From the NCBI RefSeq assembly GCF_040546765.1, contig NZ_JBEPOK010000001.1:1-64000 (forward strand): 64,000 nucleotides of DNA. The letters are read 5' to 3'. Below are positions 50,298-57,810 of this stretch, piece by piece. Both the position numbers and the translations under genes were made by a program. Origin of the DNA: Arthrobacter sp. OAP107. GTDB taxonomy: Bacteria > Actinomycetota > Actinomycetes > Actinomycetales > Micrococcaceae. Position 1 is the first letter of the stretch. Each line of letters begins with the position of its first letter. The notes below the pieces were generated by a model that saw only the letters and a list, made by a program, of their open reading frames with translations, did no database searches and was not told the origin of the DNA.

Positions 50298-51530
50298 ATG
50301 CGGACTTTTGGCGTGGAGGAAGAGCTCCTGATCGTTGATCCGGGCAGCGGGGAACCGCTGGCGCTCGCCGATGCCCTGTTGGCGGGCCGCAAACTCGCCG
50401 CCGACGACGCTCCGGGCAAGCCCCGGCTGGTGAAGAAAAAGGCCGAAACCAAGTGCGACGACGACGAGATGGGCTTGAGCGCCGAACTCAAGCTTGAGCA
50501 GATCGAGACGCAGACACGCCCCTGCCTCGAGCACGCGGAACTGCTGCGCCAGATCCGCGCCGGACGCGCACTGGCGGATGACGCCGCACAGGTCCACGGC
50601 GCGCGGATCGCCGCCCTGGCCACCTCACCGCTGGCCCTGTCCAGCCACACGACGCCGGATCCGCGCTACGCCAGGATGCTGGAACGGTTCGGCCTGACCG
50701 CCCAGGAACAGCTCACCTGCGGATTCCACGTCCACACCTACATCGAATCCCCGGACGAAGGCGTGGCCGTGCTGGACAGGATCCGGGACAAGCTGGCCGT
50801 CCTGATCGCGCTCAGCGCCAACTCCCCGTTCTGGAACGGCCTGGAGACCGGCTTCGAGAGCTACCGGACGCAGGCGTGGAACCGCTGGCCGTCGTCGGGC
50901 CCGTCCGCCATCTACGGCAGCCTGTCCTCCTACCGCCGCGTGGTGACCCGGCTGCTGGACAGCGGCGTGGTGCTGGACGAGGGCATGATCTACTTCGACG
51001 CGCGGCTCTCCCGGAACCATCCCACCGTGGAGGTGCGGGTGGCCGATGTCTGCCTCCGCGCCGAGGATGCAGCGCTGATCGCCGTCCTGGTCCGTGCGCT
51101 CGTGGAATCGGCCTGCCGGGAATGGCGCGAGGGTGTGGATCCGGCGCCCGTGCCCACGGTGCTGCTGCGCATGGCGGCATGGCAGGCCAGCAACTTCGGC
51201 CTGCGCGGTGAGCTGCTGGACTTCGGCAGCTTCCGGCCGGCGCCCGCCGAGGACGTGGTCCGTTCGCTGGTCGACTACCTGGAACCGGTGCTGGCCGAGA
51301 ACGGGGAGCTGGACCTGGCCCGGCGGGGAATCGAGGAGATCTTCGCGCGTGGCACCGGCGCCGCTGAGCAGCGCACGGTCCGTCAGGCGGTGCTGGACAA
51401 AACAGAGCCCGACGACGGCGGGCTGGGCGCCGTCGTCGCACACGCCGTGCGGGCCACCCACAAGGGCGAGGGGTATGTCGGTCCCGACAACGAGGAAGCC
51501 CCCGAACTACTGCGCGTCCGCCAGCGCTGA
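50298..51530 (+). CDS. Carboxylate-amine ligase, YbdK/GCS2 family
   Basis: A 410-residue ATP-dependent ligase of the glutamate-cysteine ligase type 2 (GCS2/YbdK) family. It opens with MRTFGVEEELLIVD, the standard acidic metal-binding start, and has CGFHVHTYIESPDEG and TRLLDSGVVLDEGMIYFDARLSRNHPTVEVRVADVCL. E. coli YbdK has weak gamma-glutamylcysteine synthetase activity; the physiological substrate is unclear. In mycothiol-producing actinobacteria gamma-glutamylcysteine is not the main thiol, so other products are likely. It is flanked by two large palindromes (families B and C) with no neighbour on the same transcript. A segment of Lys/Asp-rich residues near 45-60 is longer than usual. Confidence 0.9.
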   Translation: MRTFGVEEELLIVDPGSGEPLALADALLAGRKLAADDAPGKPRLVKKKAETKCDDDEMGLSAELKLEQIETQTRPCLEHAELLRQIRAGRALADDAAQVHGARIAALATSPLALSSHTTPDPRYARMLERFGLTAQEQLTCGFHVHTYIESPDEGVAVLDRIRDKLAVLIALSANSPFWNGLETGFESYRTQAWNRWPSSGPSAIYGSLSSYRRVVTRLLDSGVVLDEGMIYFDARLSRNHPTVEVRVADVCLRAEDAALIAVLVRALVESACREWREGVDPAPVPTVLLRMAAWQASNFGLRGELLDFGSFRPAPAEDVVRSLVDYLEPVLAENGELDLARRGIEEIFARGTGAAEQRTVRQAVLDKTEPDDGGLGAVVAHAVRATHKGEGYVGPDNEEAPELLRVRQR

Positions 51531-51575
51531 CCGTCACCCCCAGGCGCGAAGGAACACTCAAGCCTCATCCCTGGA

Positions 51576-51638
51576 GCGCGAACAGGCAGGTAATGCCCTC
51601 AAAACGCGCGTTTGAAGGCATTACCTGCCAGTTCGCGC
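51576..51638. repeat. Large palindrome, family C
   Basis: Arms GCGCGAACAGGCAGGTAATGCC (51576-51597) and its complement (51617-51638) have one mismatch in 22. The 19-nt centre (AAAACGCGCGTTTGA) is itself nearly palindromic. The outer GCGCGAAC is shared with family B. It lies between the YbdK-type gene and the racemase-like gene. Confidence 0.88.
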
Positions 51639-51708
51639 GTGGTAATCCGCCTGAAATGTCGGCTGGTTAGTGTGACATCACAAGAACCGCCCGGGGAAGG
51701 AACGGACC

Positions 51709-52254
51709 ATGCGCGTAGGAATCATCAGGGCTTTGACCACCACGGACAGGCGGCTGCTCAACTCGCACGGCAAGCTGCTCCGCGACACCTTCGGCTTCGA
51801 TGTCACGTCGCGGTGCATTCCGGACCAGCCGTCCGGAGTCCACGACGCTGACTCGCTGCGGCGCGCGGCGCCGAAGGTGGTTGAACTGGCGCTGGAGATG
51901 GCGCCGGACGTCGACGCGCTGGTCATCAGCTGCGCTGCCGATCCCGGGCTGCCGGAGGCGCGTGCCCTGCTGGATATCCCCGTGATCGGTGCCGGTTCCG
52001 CGGCTGCGGCGGCGGCCCTCGCCTTCGGCGGCAGGGCGGGTGTACTGGGCCTCAAGCACTCGGTACCAGGCTCCATTTCTGATGCCCTCGGCGACAGGAT
52101 GCTCCTGATCGACGGCCCCGAAAGCGTGGAGACGCCGGAAGCCTTCCTGCTGCCGACAGGAATCTTCGACGCGCTTCCCGTGATCGACCCCGTCACCGCG
52201 GCCGGCTCCATGCTGGTCTCAGCCGTGGCCTCCCGCGAGCTGCAGACAGTCTGA
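51709..52254 (+). CDS. Asp/Glu racemase family protein, short
   Basis: A 181-residue protein related to aspartate/glutamate/hydantoin racemases, which use two cysteines. The first, Cys75, is in VISCAADPG as expected. The second cysteine is not seen: the C-terminal segment reads AFLLPTGIFDALPVIDPVTAAG, where homologues usually have a GCTG-type motif. It is also shorter than the usual 220-240 residues. Racemase activity is thus doubtful; a related ligand-binding or isomerase role is possible. SD GGGGAAGGA lies a few nt upstream of the ATG. It is convergent with the acyltransferase fusion, 11 nt apart. Confidence 0.75.
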   Translation: MRVGIIRALTTTDRRLLNSHGKLLRDTFGFDVTSRCIPDQPSGVHDADSLRRAAPKVVELALEMAPDVDALVISCAADPGLPEARALLDIPVIGAGSAAAAAALAFGGRAGVLGLKHSVPGSISDALGDRMLLIDGPESVETPEAFLLPTGIFDALPVIDPVTAAGSMLVSAVASRELQTV

Positions 52255-52265
52255 GGGCCATCTGT

Positions 52266-54833
52266 TCAGGAGCAGCGGACCCCGGCCCGGCCGAACCGGC
52301 GGCGAAGCGTGGCCCGGCTGGTCCGGCCCACCAGCCCCATGACGCGCGTGCACACTGCCCAGTAGGCCACCCCGGCCGCCAGCGATGCGGCCACAGCAAG
52401 TGCCGGGCTGACGGCAACCAGCAGCGGGTAGACCAGCCAGTGCACGAGGTATGCGTAGAGGGAGGCGCTGGCCAGCAGGACCGCCAGCCGCTGCAGCCCC
52501 CTGGGTACGGGGATGGTGGGCAGCCACGTGAGCACCAGGATTCCGGCAACGAGCGTCAGCTCGCGGTGGTTGTCTCCGAAGAAGTATCCGGGGACAGTGA
52601 GGACGGCGAGGATCGATACCGCACACCGCTGGACCCAGGTCCGGGTCCGGGCAACGGCCCAGCCCAGGGCAAACAGCCACAGGGTGGGCGACGGGTGGGG
52701 GATGCCGGGATCAACGATGTCATAGCGCGAGAGCAGCGCCAGACCGGTGAGGGCAAGCGGAAAAAGCAGGGGGAACCGCCGCTCCGCCCGGTCCGCCCAA
52801 GGTATGGCCAGCAGGGCCGTCATGGCCAGGAGAATGTAGACCAGCACCTCGATGAACCAGAAGTGCCACTGCGTGGTCACGGCTTCGGGGCCAACGATCG
52901 AATTCAGTAGCAGGACATTGGCCAGGGTGTACCGGTCGGTGATCAGGTAGGCCACTCCGATGAAGGCCATGCTGGGCACCGCCACGCGTGCCAGGCTGCT
53001 GAGTTGGCGCCTGAACCGGGGAAGCCGCTCCCCGGTGAGCTGGAAGCGGGCGAAGTTGTACCCGGCAACCGCCATGAGCACATGGGCCATTCCCGGCCAT
53101 TTCATCAGCCCCACGTGGGTGCCCACGATGAGCACAATGGCCACGGCCCTGAGCACGATGCTGGTTTCGAGCGGGGCAAAGAACCGCCGCATCTTCCCGG
53201 CAGGCTTCTTCCCCGCGCGCTGCTCCAGGACGCGGACCGGCGTGACGTGCCAGTCCGCCGGGAGGTGGCCCAGCAGCTGCTCCAGGCGGACGGACGTTGC
53301 CACGTAGGACAGCGAGTCGCCGCCGAGCGAGACGAACGTGTCGCCATCGCCGATGTCGGTGCGCTCCAGGGTGTCGCGGAAGATCCGCCGCACGTCGTCC
53401 GGTCCGCTGCCGGGCCCGACGGCGGAACCCGGGCCGTGTGCCGAGGCTTCCGGCAGCGCCCGTTTTGAAAGCGCCAGGACCGCCGGGTAGTCCACCTTGC
53501 CGGTGGCCAGGCGGGGGAGATGCCCGACGCCGTGCAGCTCCAGGGCCGCACGGGGCAGACCGATGCCCTGCGACAGGACTTTGGCCAGCAGATGAGTGTC
53601 GTGGTCCCCCTCGACCGCGACGACGAGGCCCTGGTCCGTGCCTGCGCTCGCCGCTTCAACCCCCAGGTCGGCCAGGATCCGCTCCACCTGGCCGAGGTCA
53701 ACCCGGAGGCCGACGATTTTGACGAACCGGCTGCGCCGCCCCACCACCTCGTAGACGCCGGACGGGTGCTTCCTGGCCAGATCCCCGGTACGGAGTTCGT
53801 GGACCATGCGGCCGGCGCCGAGATCCTCCGGAGTCTCCGCATAGCCGAGCATGACGTTGGGGCCGGTGTAAACGAGTTCGCCGTGCTCGAGGCCGGCTAC
53901 CGGCTCGATGCGGAAGGCGCCGCCCGGCACGGGGATGCCGATGGCGCCGGGGTGCCCGGCGGCCAGCCTGGGCGGAAGGTACGCCATCCGGGCGGTGGCC
54001 TCCGTCTGGCCGTACATGACGAACAGTTCCCAGCCCTTCCGGCGGCCGAGTTCGGCGTAGCTTTGCACGCGTTCGGGGGCGAGCCGGCCGCCGGCCTGGG
54101 TGACATACCGCAGGCGGGGAAGGTCCATCCCGGCAAAGCCCACCCGCTCCAGCAGTTCGAAGGTGTAGGGCACCGCCGCGAAGGACGTCGCGCCGGCGGT
54201 GCGGAAAAGCTCCCAGAAGCACAGATCAACTACTGACAGATCGGTGAGCACCAGGCCCGCACCGCGAAGCAGGTGGCTGTTGATCACGGACAGCCCGTAG
54301 CAATAGGACATCGGCAGGGTGGTGGCGGCGCGGTCTTCCGGGCCGATGCCCAGGTACTCGGCAATCGACTCCGCGTTGGCTTGCAGATTGGCGGCGGACA
54401 GGCGCACCAGCTTCGGCGAGCCGGTGGAACCGGAAGTGCTGAGCAGAAGCGCCAGGTCCGGATGGAGTTCGTGCGCGGTGCCTGCCCTGCGTTCCTCGAA
54501 CAGCGTTTGTCCGTTCGCGGAGCGCAGCACCACATCGGGGTCGTACGCGGCCACCAGCGACTCGAGCGCCGCCGGCTTGTCTTCCGGAAGCAGGATCAGC
54601 GGGTGGCCGCCAACCAGGGCGGCGAGGTAGGCCACCAGCGAGTCGACGTCGTTCGCCGCGGCCAGTGCCACCAGGCGCCGCTGGGTGCCCAGGCGGAGCG
54701 CGAGGGCATCGACCCTGCCGGCCAGTTCCCGGTAGGTGAGAGTGAAATCGTCGGTCTGAATTGCGGGCCTGTCCCCATGGCCTGCGAGATCGGCGGCGAA
54801 GGGCACCCGCGCGAAATCAAGCTGCGTGGTCAC
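52266..54833 (-). CDS. Adenylation-carrier-membrane acyltransferase fusion, iron-box controlled
   Basis: An 855-residue protein with three parts. About 1-440 is an acyl/aminoacyl adenylation domain with the P-loop STSGSTGSPKLVRLS (about 132-146), YGQTEATARMAY, TGDLAR and the A10-like lysine in RLATGKVDYP. About 475-545 is an acyl/peptidyl carrier with the phosphopantetheine Ser near 506 (SLGGDSLSY). About 555-855 is an acyltransferase-3-like membrane domain with about ten helices. It should activate an acid, hold it on the carrier and transfer it to a membrane-side acceptor. The GTG start follows no clear SD, and a 19-bp DtxR/IdeR-like box lies 13-31 nt upstream, so it is probably repressed by iron. 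Substrate and product are unknown; no siderophore synthetase is adjacent. Confidence 0.88.
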   Translation of the reverse strand: MTTQLDFARVPFAADLAGHGDRPAIQTDDFTLTYRELAGRVDALALRLGTQRRLVALAAANDVDSLVAYLAALVGGHPLILLPEDKPAALESLVAAYDPDVVLRSANGQTLFEERRAGTAHELHPDLALLLSTSGSTGSPKLVRLSAANLQANAESIAEYLGIGPEDRAATTLPMSYCYGLSVINSHLLRGAGLVLTDLSVVDLCFWELFRTAGATSFAAVPYTFELLERVGFAGMDLPRLRYVTQAGGRLAPERVQSYAELGRRKGWELFVMYGQTEATARMAYLPPRLAAGHPGAIGIPVPGGAFRIEPVAGLEHGELVYTGPNVMLGYAETPEDLGAGRMVHELRTGDLARKHPSGVYEVVGRRSRFVKIVGLRVDLGQVERILADLGVEAASAGTDQGLVVAVEGDHDTHLLAKVLSQGIGLPRAALELHGVGHLPRLATGKVDYPAVLALSKRALPEASAHGPGSAVGPGSGPDDVRRIFRDTLERTDIGDGDTFVSLGGDSLSYVATSVRLEQLLGHLPADWHVTPVRVLEQRAGKKPAGKMRRFFAPLETSIVLRAVAIVLIVGTHVGLMKWPGMAHVLMAVAGYNFARFQLTGERLPRFRRQLSSLARVAVPSMAFIGVAYLITDRYTLANVLLLNSIVGPEAVTTQWHFWFIEVLVYILLAMTALLAIPWADRAERRFPLLFPLALTGLALLSRYDIVDPGIPHPSPTLWLFALGWAVARTRTWVQRCAVSILAVLTVPGYFFGDNHRELTLVAGILVLTWLPTIPVPRGLQRLAVLLASASLYAYLVHWLVYPLLVAVSPALAVAASLAAGVAYWAVCTRVMGLVGRTSRATLRRRFGRAGVRCS

Positions 54834-54845
54834 CGGAAGAGGATA

Positions 54846-54864
54846 TTAGTTAAGCCTTACCTAA
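54846..54864 (-). promoter_or_regulatory. DtxR/IdeR-type iron box
   Basis: On the minus strand the 19-mer TTAGGTAAGGCTTAACTAA agrees with the DtxR/IdeR consensus TTAGGTTAGGCTAACCTAA at 16 of 19 positions. It lies 12 nt upstream of the fusion gene start, where a bound repressor would block transcription. Confidence 0.75.
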
Positions 54865-54885
54865 GTAAAACCGGCCAGGTGCCTG

Positions 54886-55263
54886 TTACGCCGCCCCGGT
54901 CCACCGGGTCGGCGCTGCCGCCGGACGGCGGAGCGGCGAACCGGTGGCATCCGACGGCGTGCGCTTCGCGCCGAATCCCTGCCGGCGGTGGTCGGCCCGT
55001 GCCGGGAGAGGCGCCTGTTTGGGGGCTGATGCGCGGGCGGGGGCCGGCTCCTGCACAGCGCCGGCTGTCACCTGGGATGCGGCCGGGGAGAGGTCCGTGA
55101 TGAGCCCCGTTCCTGCGCATTCGCGGACGTTGGCGATCCCGGCCGCAGCCGCACGCTTGTCCTCGAAGGGAGCGGAGATGGCCAGCACGGTTCCATCGGG
55201 GGCCTTCAGCCGGAACCGGAACTGGGACTCTGCATCAACAAATACTTCAAATACTCCGGCCAT
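54886..55263 (-). CDS. DUF1508 (YegP-like) protein with Pro/Ala-rich tail
   Basis: A 125-residue protein whose first ~60 residues match DUF1508: MAGVFEVFVDAESQFRFRLKAPDGTVLAISAPFEDKRAAAAGIANVRECA, the YegP-type beta-beta-beta-alpha unit with a central Gly-Thr turn. The rest is Ala/Pro/Arg-rich and probably disordered. The function of the family is unknown. The ATG follows GGAAGGA. It sits upstream of the acyltransferase fusion on the same strand, 52 nt away, but the iron box between suggests separate control. Confidence 0.8.
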   Translation of the reverse strand: MAGVFEVFVDAESQFRFRLKAPDGTVLAISAPFEDKRAAAAGIANVRECAGTGLITDLSPAASQVTAGAVQEPAPARASAPKQAPLPARADHRRQGFGAKRTPSDATGSPLRRPAAAPTRWTGAA

Positions 55264-55583
55264 GGCGGTCCTTCCGGTCAGGGAGGCTGCACGCAGCGTC
55301 GTCGCGGCCGCGGCCCCGAACGCATCGCTGCGTCTGTCCTTGGGTGGGGTGCTGAACCGATAGGGGTTTCATCGGCCCATCGGTGTTCTTAGAGTCTGCC
55401 CAGCGCACATGGACCCTACAAGACCATCCATGTAAACCCTGGGTAAACCCTGCCCGTCCATCCACTAAACCGTGCGGGCGTGCCGTTCTCAAGGATGCCC
55501 GAAACGAAGGGACGCGCAGCGCAACGCACGTTCACAGCCTGCCATTGGAGGTAAGAAACAGGCGGCCCCGAAGGGCGGAGAGG
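55264..55583. other. Intergenic, repeats but no gene
   Basis: Contains a near-palindrome CCGATAGGGGTTTCATCGG (from 55357) and a direct repeat GTAAACCCTGGGTAAACCCTG (55432-55452) of two GTAAACCCTG units. These may belong to the promoter of the DUF1508 gene. Near 55580 a weak GC-rich stem could terminate metZ. No plausible protein gene or RNA family was recognised. Confidence 0.45.
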
Positions 55584-56792
55584 TCAGATCTGCTTGAGCG
55601 CCTGCTCCAGGTCCGCGATGAGGTCATCGGCGTCCTCGAGGCCGACGGACAGCCGCACCACACCGTCACTGAGCCCGATCGCTGCACGTCCTTCAGGACC
55701 CATGGCCCGGTGCGTCGTGGTGGCGGGGTGGGTGATCAGCGACTTGGCATCGCCCAGGTTGTTGGAGATGTCGATGATCTTCAGGGCGTCCAGCAGCGCA
55801 AAGGCGGCTTCCTTGCCTGACTGGCCTGCCGTCGTCGCAAGTTCCAGCGTGAGGACGGTGCCGCCGGCCTTCATCTGCCTGGCCGCCAGCTCGAACTGCG
55901 GGTGCGACTTGAGCAGCGGGTACTTGACCCAGCTGACGGCAGGCTGGGTTTCCAGCCATTCGGCCAGGCGCAGCGCCGTGGCGGAGGAGTGGTTCACGCG
56001 CAGCGACATGGTCTCCAGGCCCTTGGTGAGGACCCAGGCATTGAAGGAGGAGAGCGCCGGCCCGGTATGGCGCATGAGCTGCTTGACTGGGCCGTCGATG
56101 AATTCCTTGGTGCCCAGGATGGCCCCGCCCATCACGCGGCCCTGGCCGTCGATGTGCTTGGTGCCGGAGTAGACGATCACGTCCGCCCCGAGGTCCCCGC
56201 AGCGCTGCAGCAGCGGGGTGGCGAAGACGTTGTCCGCCACCACCTTGGCGCCGGCGGCGTGGGCGAGTTCGCTGACCGCAGCGATGTCCACGATTTCCTG
56301 CATGGGATTGGACGGGGATTCGAAGAAGACCGCCGTGGTGGGCACCGAGAGGGCAGTGCGCCATTGCTCGAGGTCCGGACCGTCCACGAATACGGTCTCC
56401 ACACCCCAGCGCGGCAGGATCTCGTTGAGGATCACGAAGCAGGAGCCGAACAAGGAACGGCTGGCGACCACACGGTCTCCGGCGCCGAGCAGGGCACCCA
56501 GGGCGGTGAAAACGGCAGCCATGCCGGACGCCGTCGCAAAGCACGCCTCGGTGCCTTCGAGCAGGCGGAGCCGCTCCTGGAAGGTGGCCACTGAAGGGTT
56601 GCCGTAGCGCGAGTAGACGAAGCGTTCGTCCTCGCCGGTGAAGGCGCGCTCCGCGGCCGCGGCCGACTCATAGACGAACCCGGAGTTCAGGAAGACCGGT
56701 TCGGTGGTCTCTTGGAAATTGGTGCGGTCCAGCCCGCCGCGGACGGCCTGGGTATCGGGGCTCCAGCCGGCGGCGTCGTGATTAAAGGTCAA
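55584..56792 (-). CDS. metZ: O-succinylhomoserine sulfhydrylase
   Basis: PLP enzyme of the gamma family, 402 residues, forming homocysteine from an activated homoserine and sulfide. The Schiff-base lysine is in YSGTKHIDGQGR (near residue 210); other signatures are SGFVYESAAAAERAF, SRYGNPSV, GTEACFATASGMAAV and ESPSNPMQE. The MetZ assignment follows from this N-terminus and length; MetB or MetY are less likely. The start is a TTG two bases after the rhodanese stop, with GGGAAAG upstream. It is the last gene of an operon governed by a SAM-IV riboswitch. Confidence 0.92.
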   Translation of the reverse strand: MTFNHDAAGWSPDTQAVRGGLDRTNFQETTEPVFLNSGFVYESAAAAERAFTGEDERFVYSRYGNPSVATFQERLRLLEGTEACFATASGMAAVFTALGALLGAGDRVVASRSLFGSCFVILNEILPRWGVETVFVDGPDLEQWRTALSVPTTAVFFESPSNPMQEIVDIAAVSELAHAAGAKVVADNVFATPLLQRCGDLGADVIVYSGTKHIDGQGRVMGGAILGTKEFIDGPVKQLMRHTGPALSSFNAWVLTKGLETMSLRVNHSSATALRLAEWLETQPAVSWVKYPLLKSHPQFELAARQMKAGGTVLTLELATTAGQSGKEAAFALLDALKIIDISNNLGDAKSLITHPATTTHRAMGPEGRAAIGLSDGVVRLSVGLEDADDLIADLEQALKQI

Positions 56793-56793
56793 C

Positions 56794-57204
56794 TTAGTTC
56801 TTTCCCAGGTTCGTCGGCAGTCCGCGGTTCTTCCATCCGTTCACGGTGCGCTCACCGTAGCGGTCGGGCTCGCCCTCGAAACCTTCGAGGACGTTGTAGG
56901 CCGTGAAGCCGGCCTGCGTGGCAGCGGTGGCGGCGGCGATGGAGCGCTGGCCGGAGCGGCACAGGAACAGCAGCTCCACCCGGGTGTCCTCAGGCGCCTG
57001 CTGCTTCAGCTGCTCGACGAAGTCGGGATTGGGAATGCCGCCGGGAAAGGTCCACTGGATGAAGAGCGGATCGTTCTCCGTGGCCGCGGTGTCCGGAATG
57101 CCGATGTGCGCCCATTCGCCCTCGGTCCGCACATCCACCAGGATGGCACCGTCCTCGAGCTTGGCCCACGCATCCTGCGGGGTGAGGTCTCCGGCGTAGC
57201 TCAT
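56794..57204 (-). CDS. Rhodanese-like sulfurtransferase
   Basis: A single-domain rhodanese of 136 residues. The active-site loop CRSGQRS is at 82-88 with catalytic Cys82, VDVRTEGEWAHIGIP precedes it, and GFTAYNVLEGFEG follows. It probably carries sulfane sulfur. The ATG overlaps the DUF1737 stop (ATGA), and metZ starts 2 nt after its stop, so the three are translated as one unit. It likely delivers or handles sulfur for MetZ. Confidence 0.9.
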   Translation of the reverse strand: MSYAGDLTPQDAWAKLEDGAILVDVRTEGEWAHIGIPDTAATENDPLFIQWTFPGGIPNPDFVEQLKQQAPEDTRVELLFLCRSGQRSIAAATAATQAGFTAYNVLEGFEGEPDRYGERTVNGWKNRGLPTNLGKN

Positions 57205-57509
57205 GCGTGGCCCTCGTATGCTTCTTCGCTGAGGTCCTCGTCGGAGTCCAGCCGGTCAACGGCGGTGGCGACGGCGGCATCCGCGGTGGCGATGGCGGCT
57301 GGCAGGATGACGGCCTGGGCCACGATGACGCTGGTGCCGTTGAAGGTGGCTGCCGGGCTGCCGTGCAGGACGTATCCTTCGCTCAGGGCAGCCGAGATGC
57401 GTTCACAGAACGAGCGGTCGTCCGGCCCAGTGATCAGGCGGTAGGACAGCTTTTCCTCAGGTTTATCCTGCTGGGATGACAGCGGTGCAACGGCGGGGGC
57501 GTCTGACAC
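57201..57509 (-). CDS. DUF1737 protein
   Basis: A 102-residue protein with the DUF1737 segment LSYRLITGPDDRSFCERISAALSEGYVLHGSPAATFNG (about 20-58), a compact alpha-beta unit. The rest is Ala-rich and then acidic (DRLDSDEDLSEEAYEGHA). The function is not known. It is the first gene after the SAM-IV riboswitch, and the GTG start lies behind AAGGAGA. Its operon position suggests a role in methionine or sulfur metabolism. Confidence 0.85.
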   Translation of the reverse strand: MSDAPAVAPLSSQQDKPEEKLSYRLITGPDDRSFCERISAALSEGYVLHGSPAATFNGTSVIVAQAVILPAAIATADAAVATAVDRLDSDEDLSEEAYEGHA

Positions 57510-57544
57510 GACGGATCTCCTTTTCTCACGCTTGCAGCTCGAAG

Positions 57545-57640
57545 GGGTCGATATGCCGAGTATTCACCTGAGGCACCCCGCCGTGGAAGGAGGGTTGCCG
57601 ACCGGCCAGTCAGGGCTTAATGCCGGTACTCATTACTCCC
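57545..57640 (-). promoter_or_regulatory. SAM-IV riboswitch
   Basis: On the minus strand: ATGAGTACCGGC, then GCCCTGACTGGCCGGTCGGC, AACCCTCC, a short arm (TTCCACGGC), GGGGTGCC, and TCAGGTGAATACTCGGC. This is the order of the SAM-IV class known upstream of sulfur-metabolism genes in actinobacteria. P1 pairs GAGTA with TACTC, and the GGCAACCCTCC/GGGGTGCC core is intact. It lies about 35 nt before the DUF1737 start and should shut off the operon when S-adenosylmethionine is abundant. Confidence 0.88.
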
Positions 57641-57810
57641 CAAAAACGTAACACTGACGACGGCGGCGCGCACCGCGGCCGTCGTCATGTTCCGTAACGC
57701 ACCCAACAGCTGGTCATGGCAGTGACCCTGGCATGCGGTTACAAAGCCAGTGGCCGGGAGGATAATGACGGGAGATGAACCGCCGTAACGCCGGATGAAA
57801 CCAGGCCACA

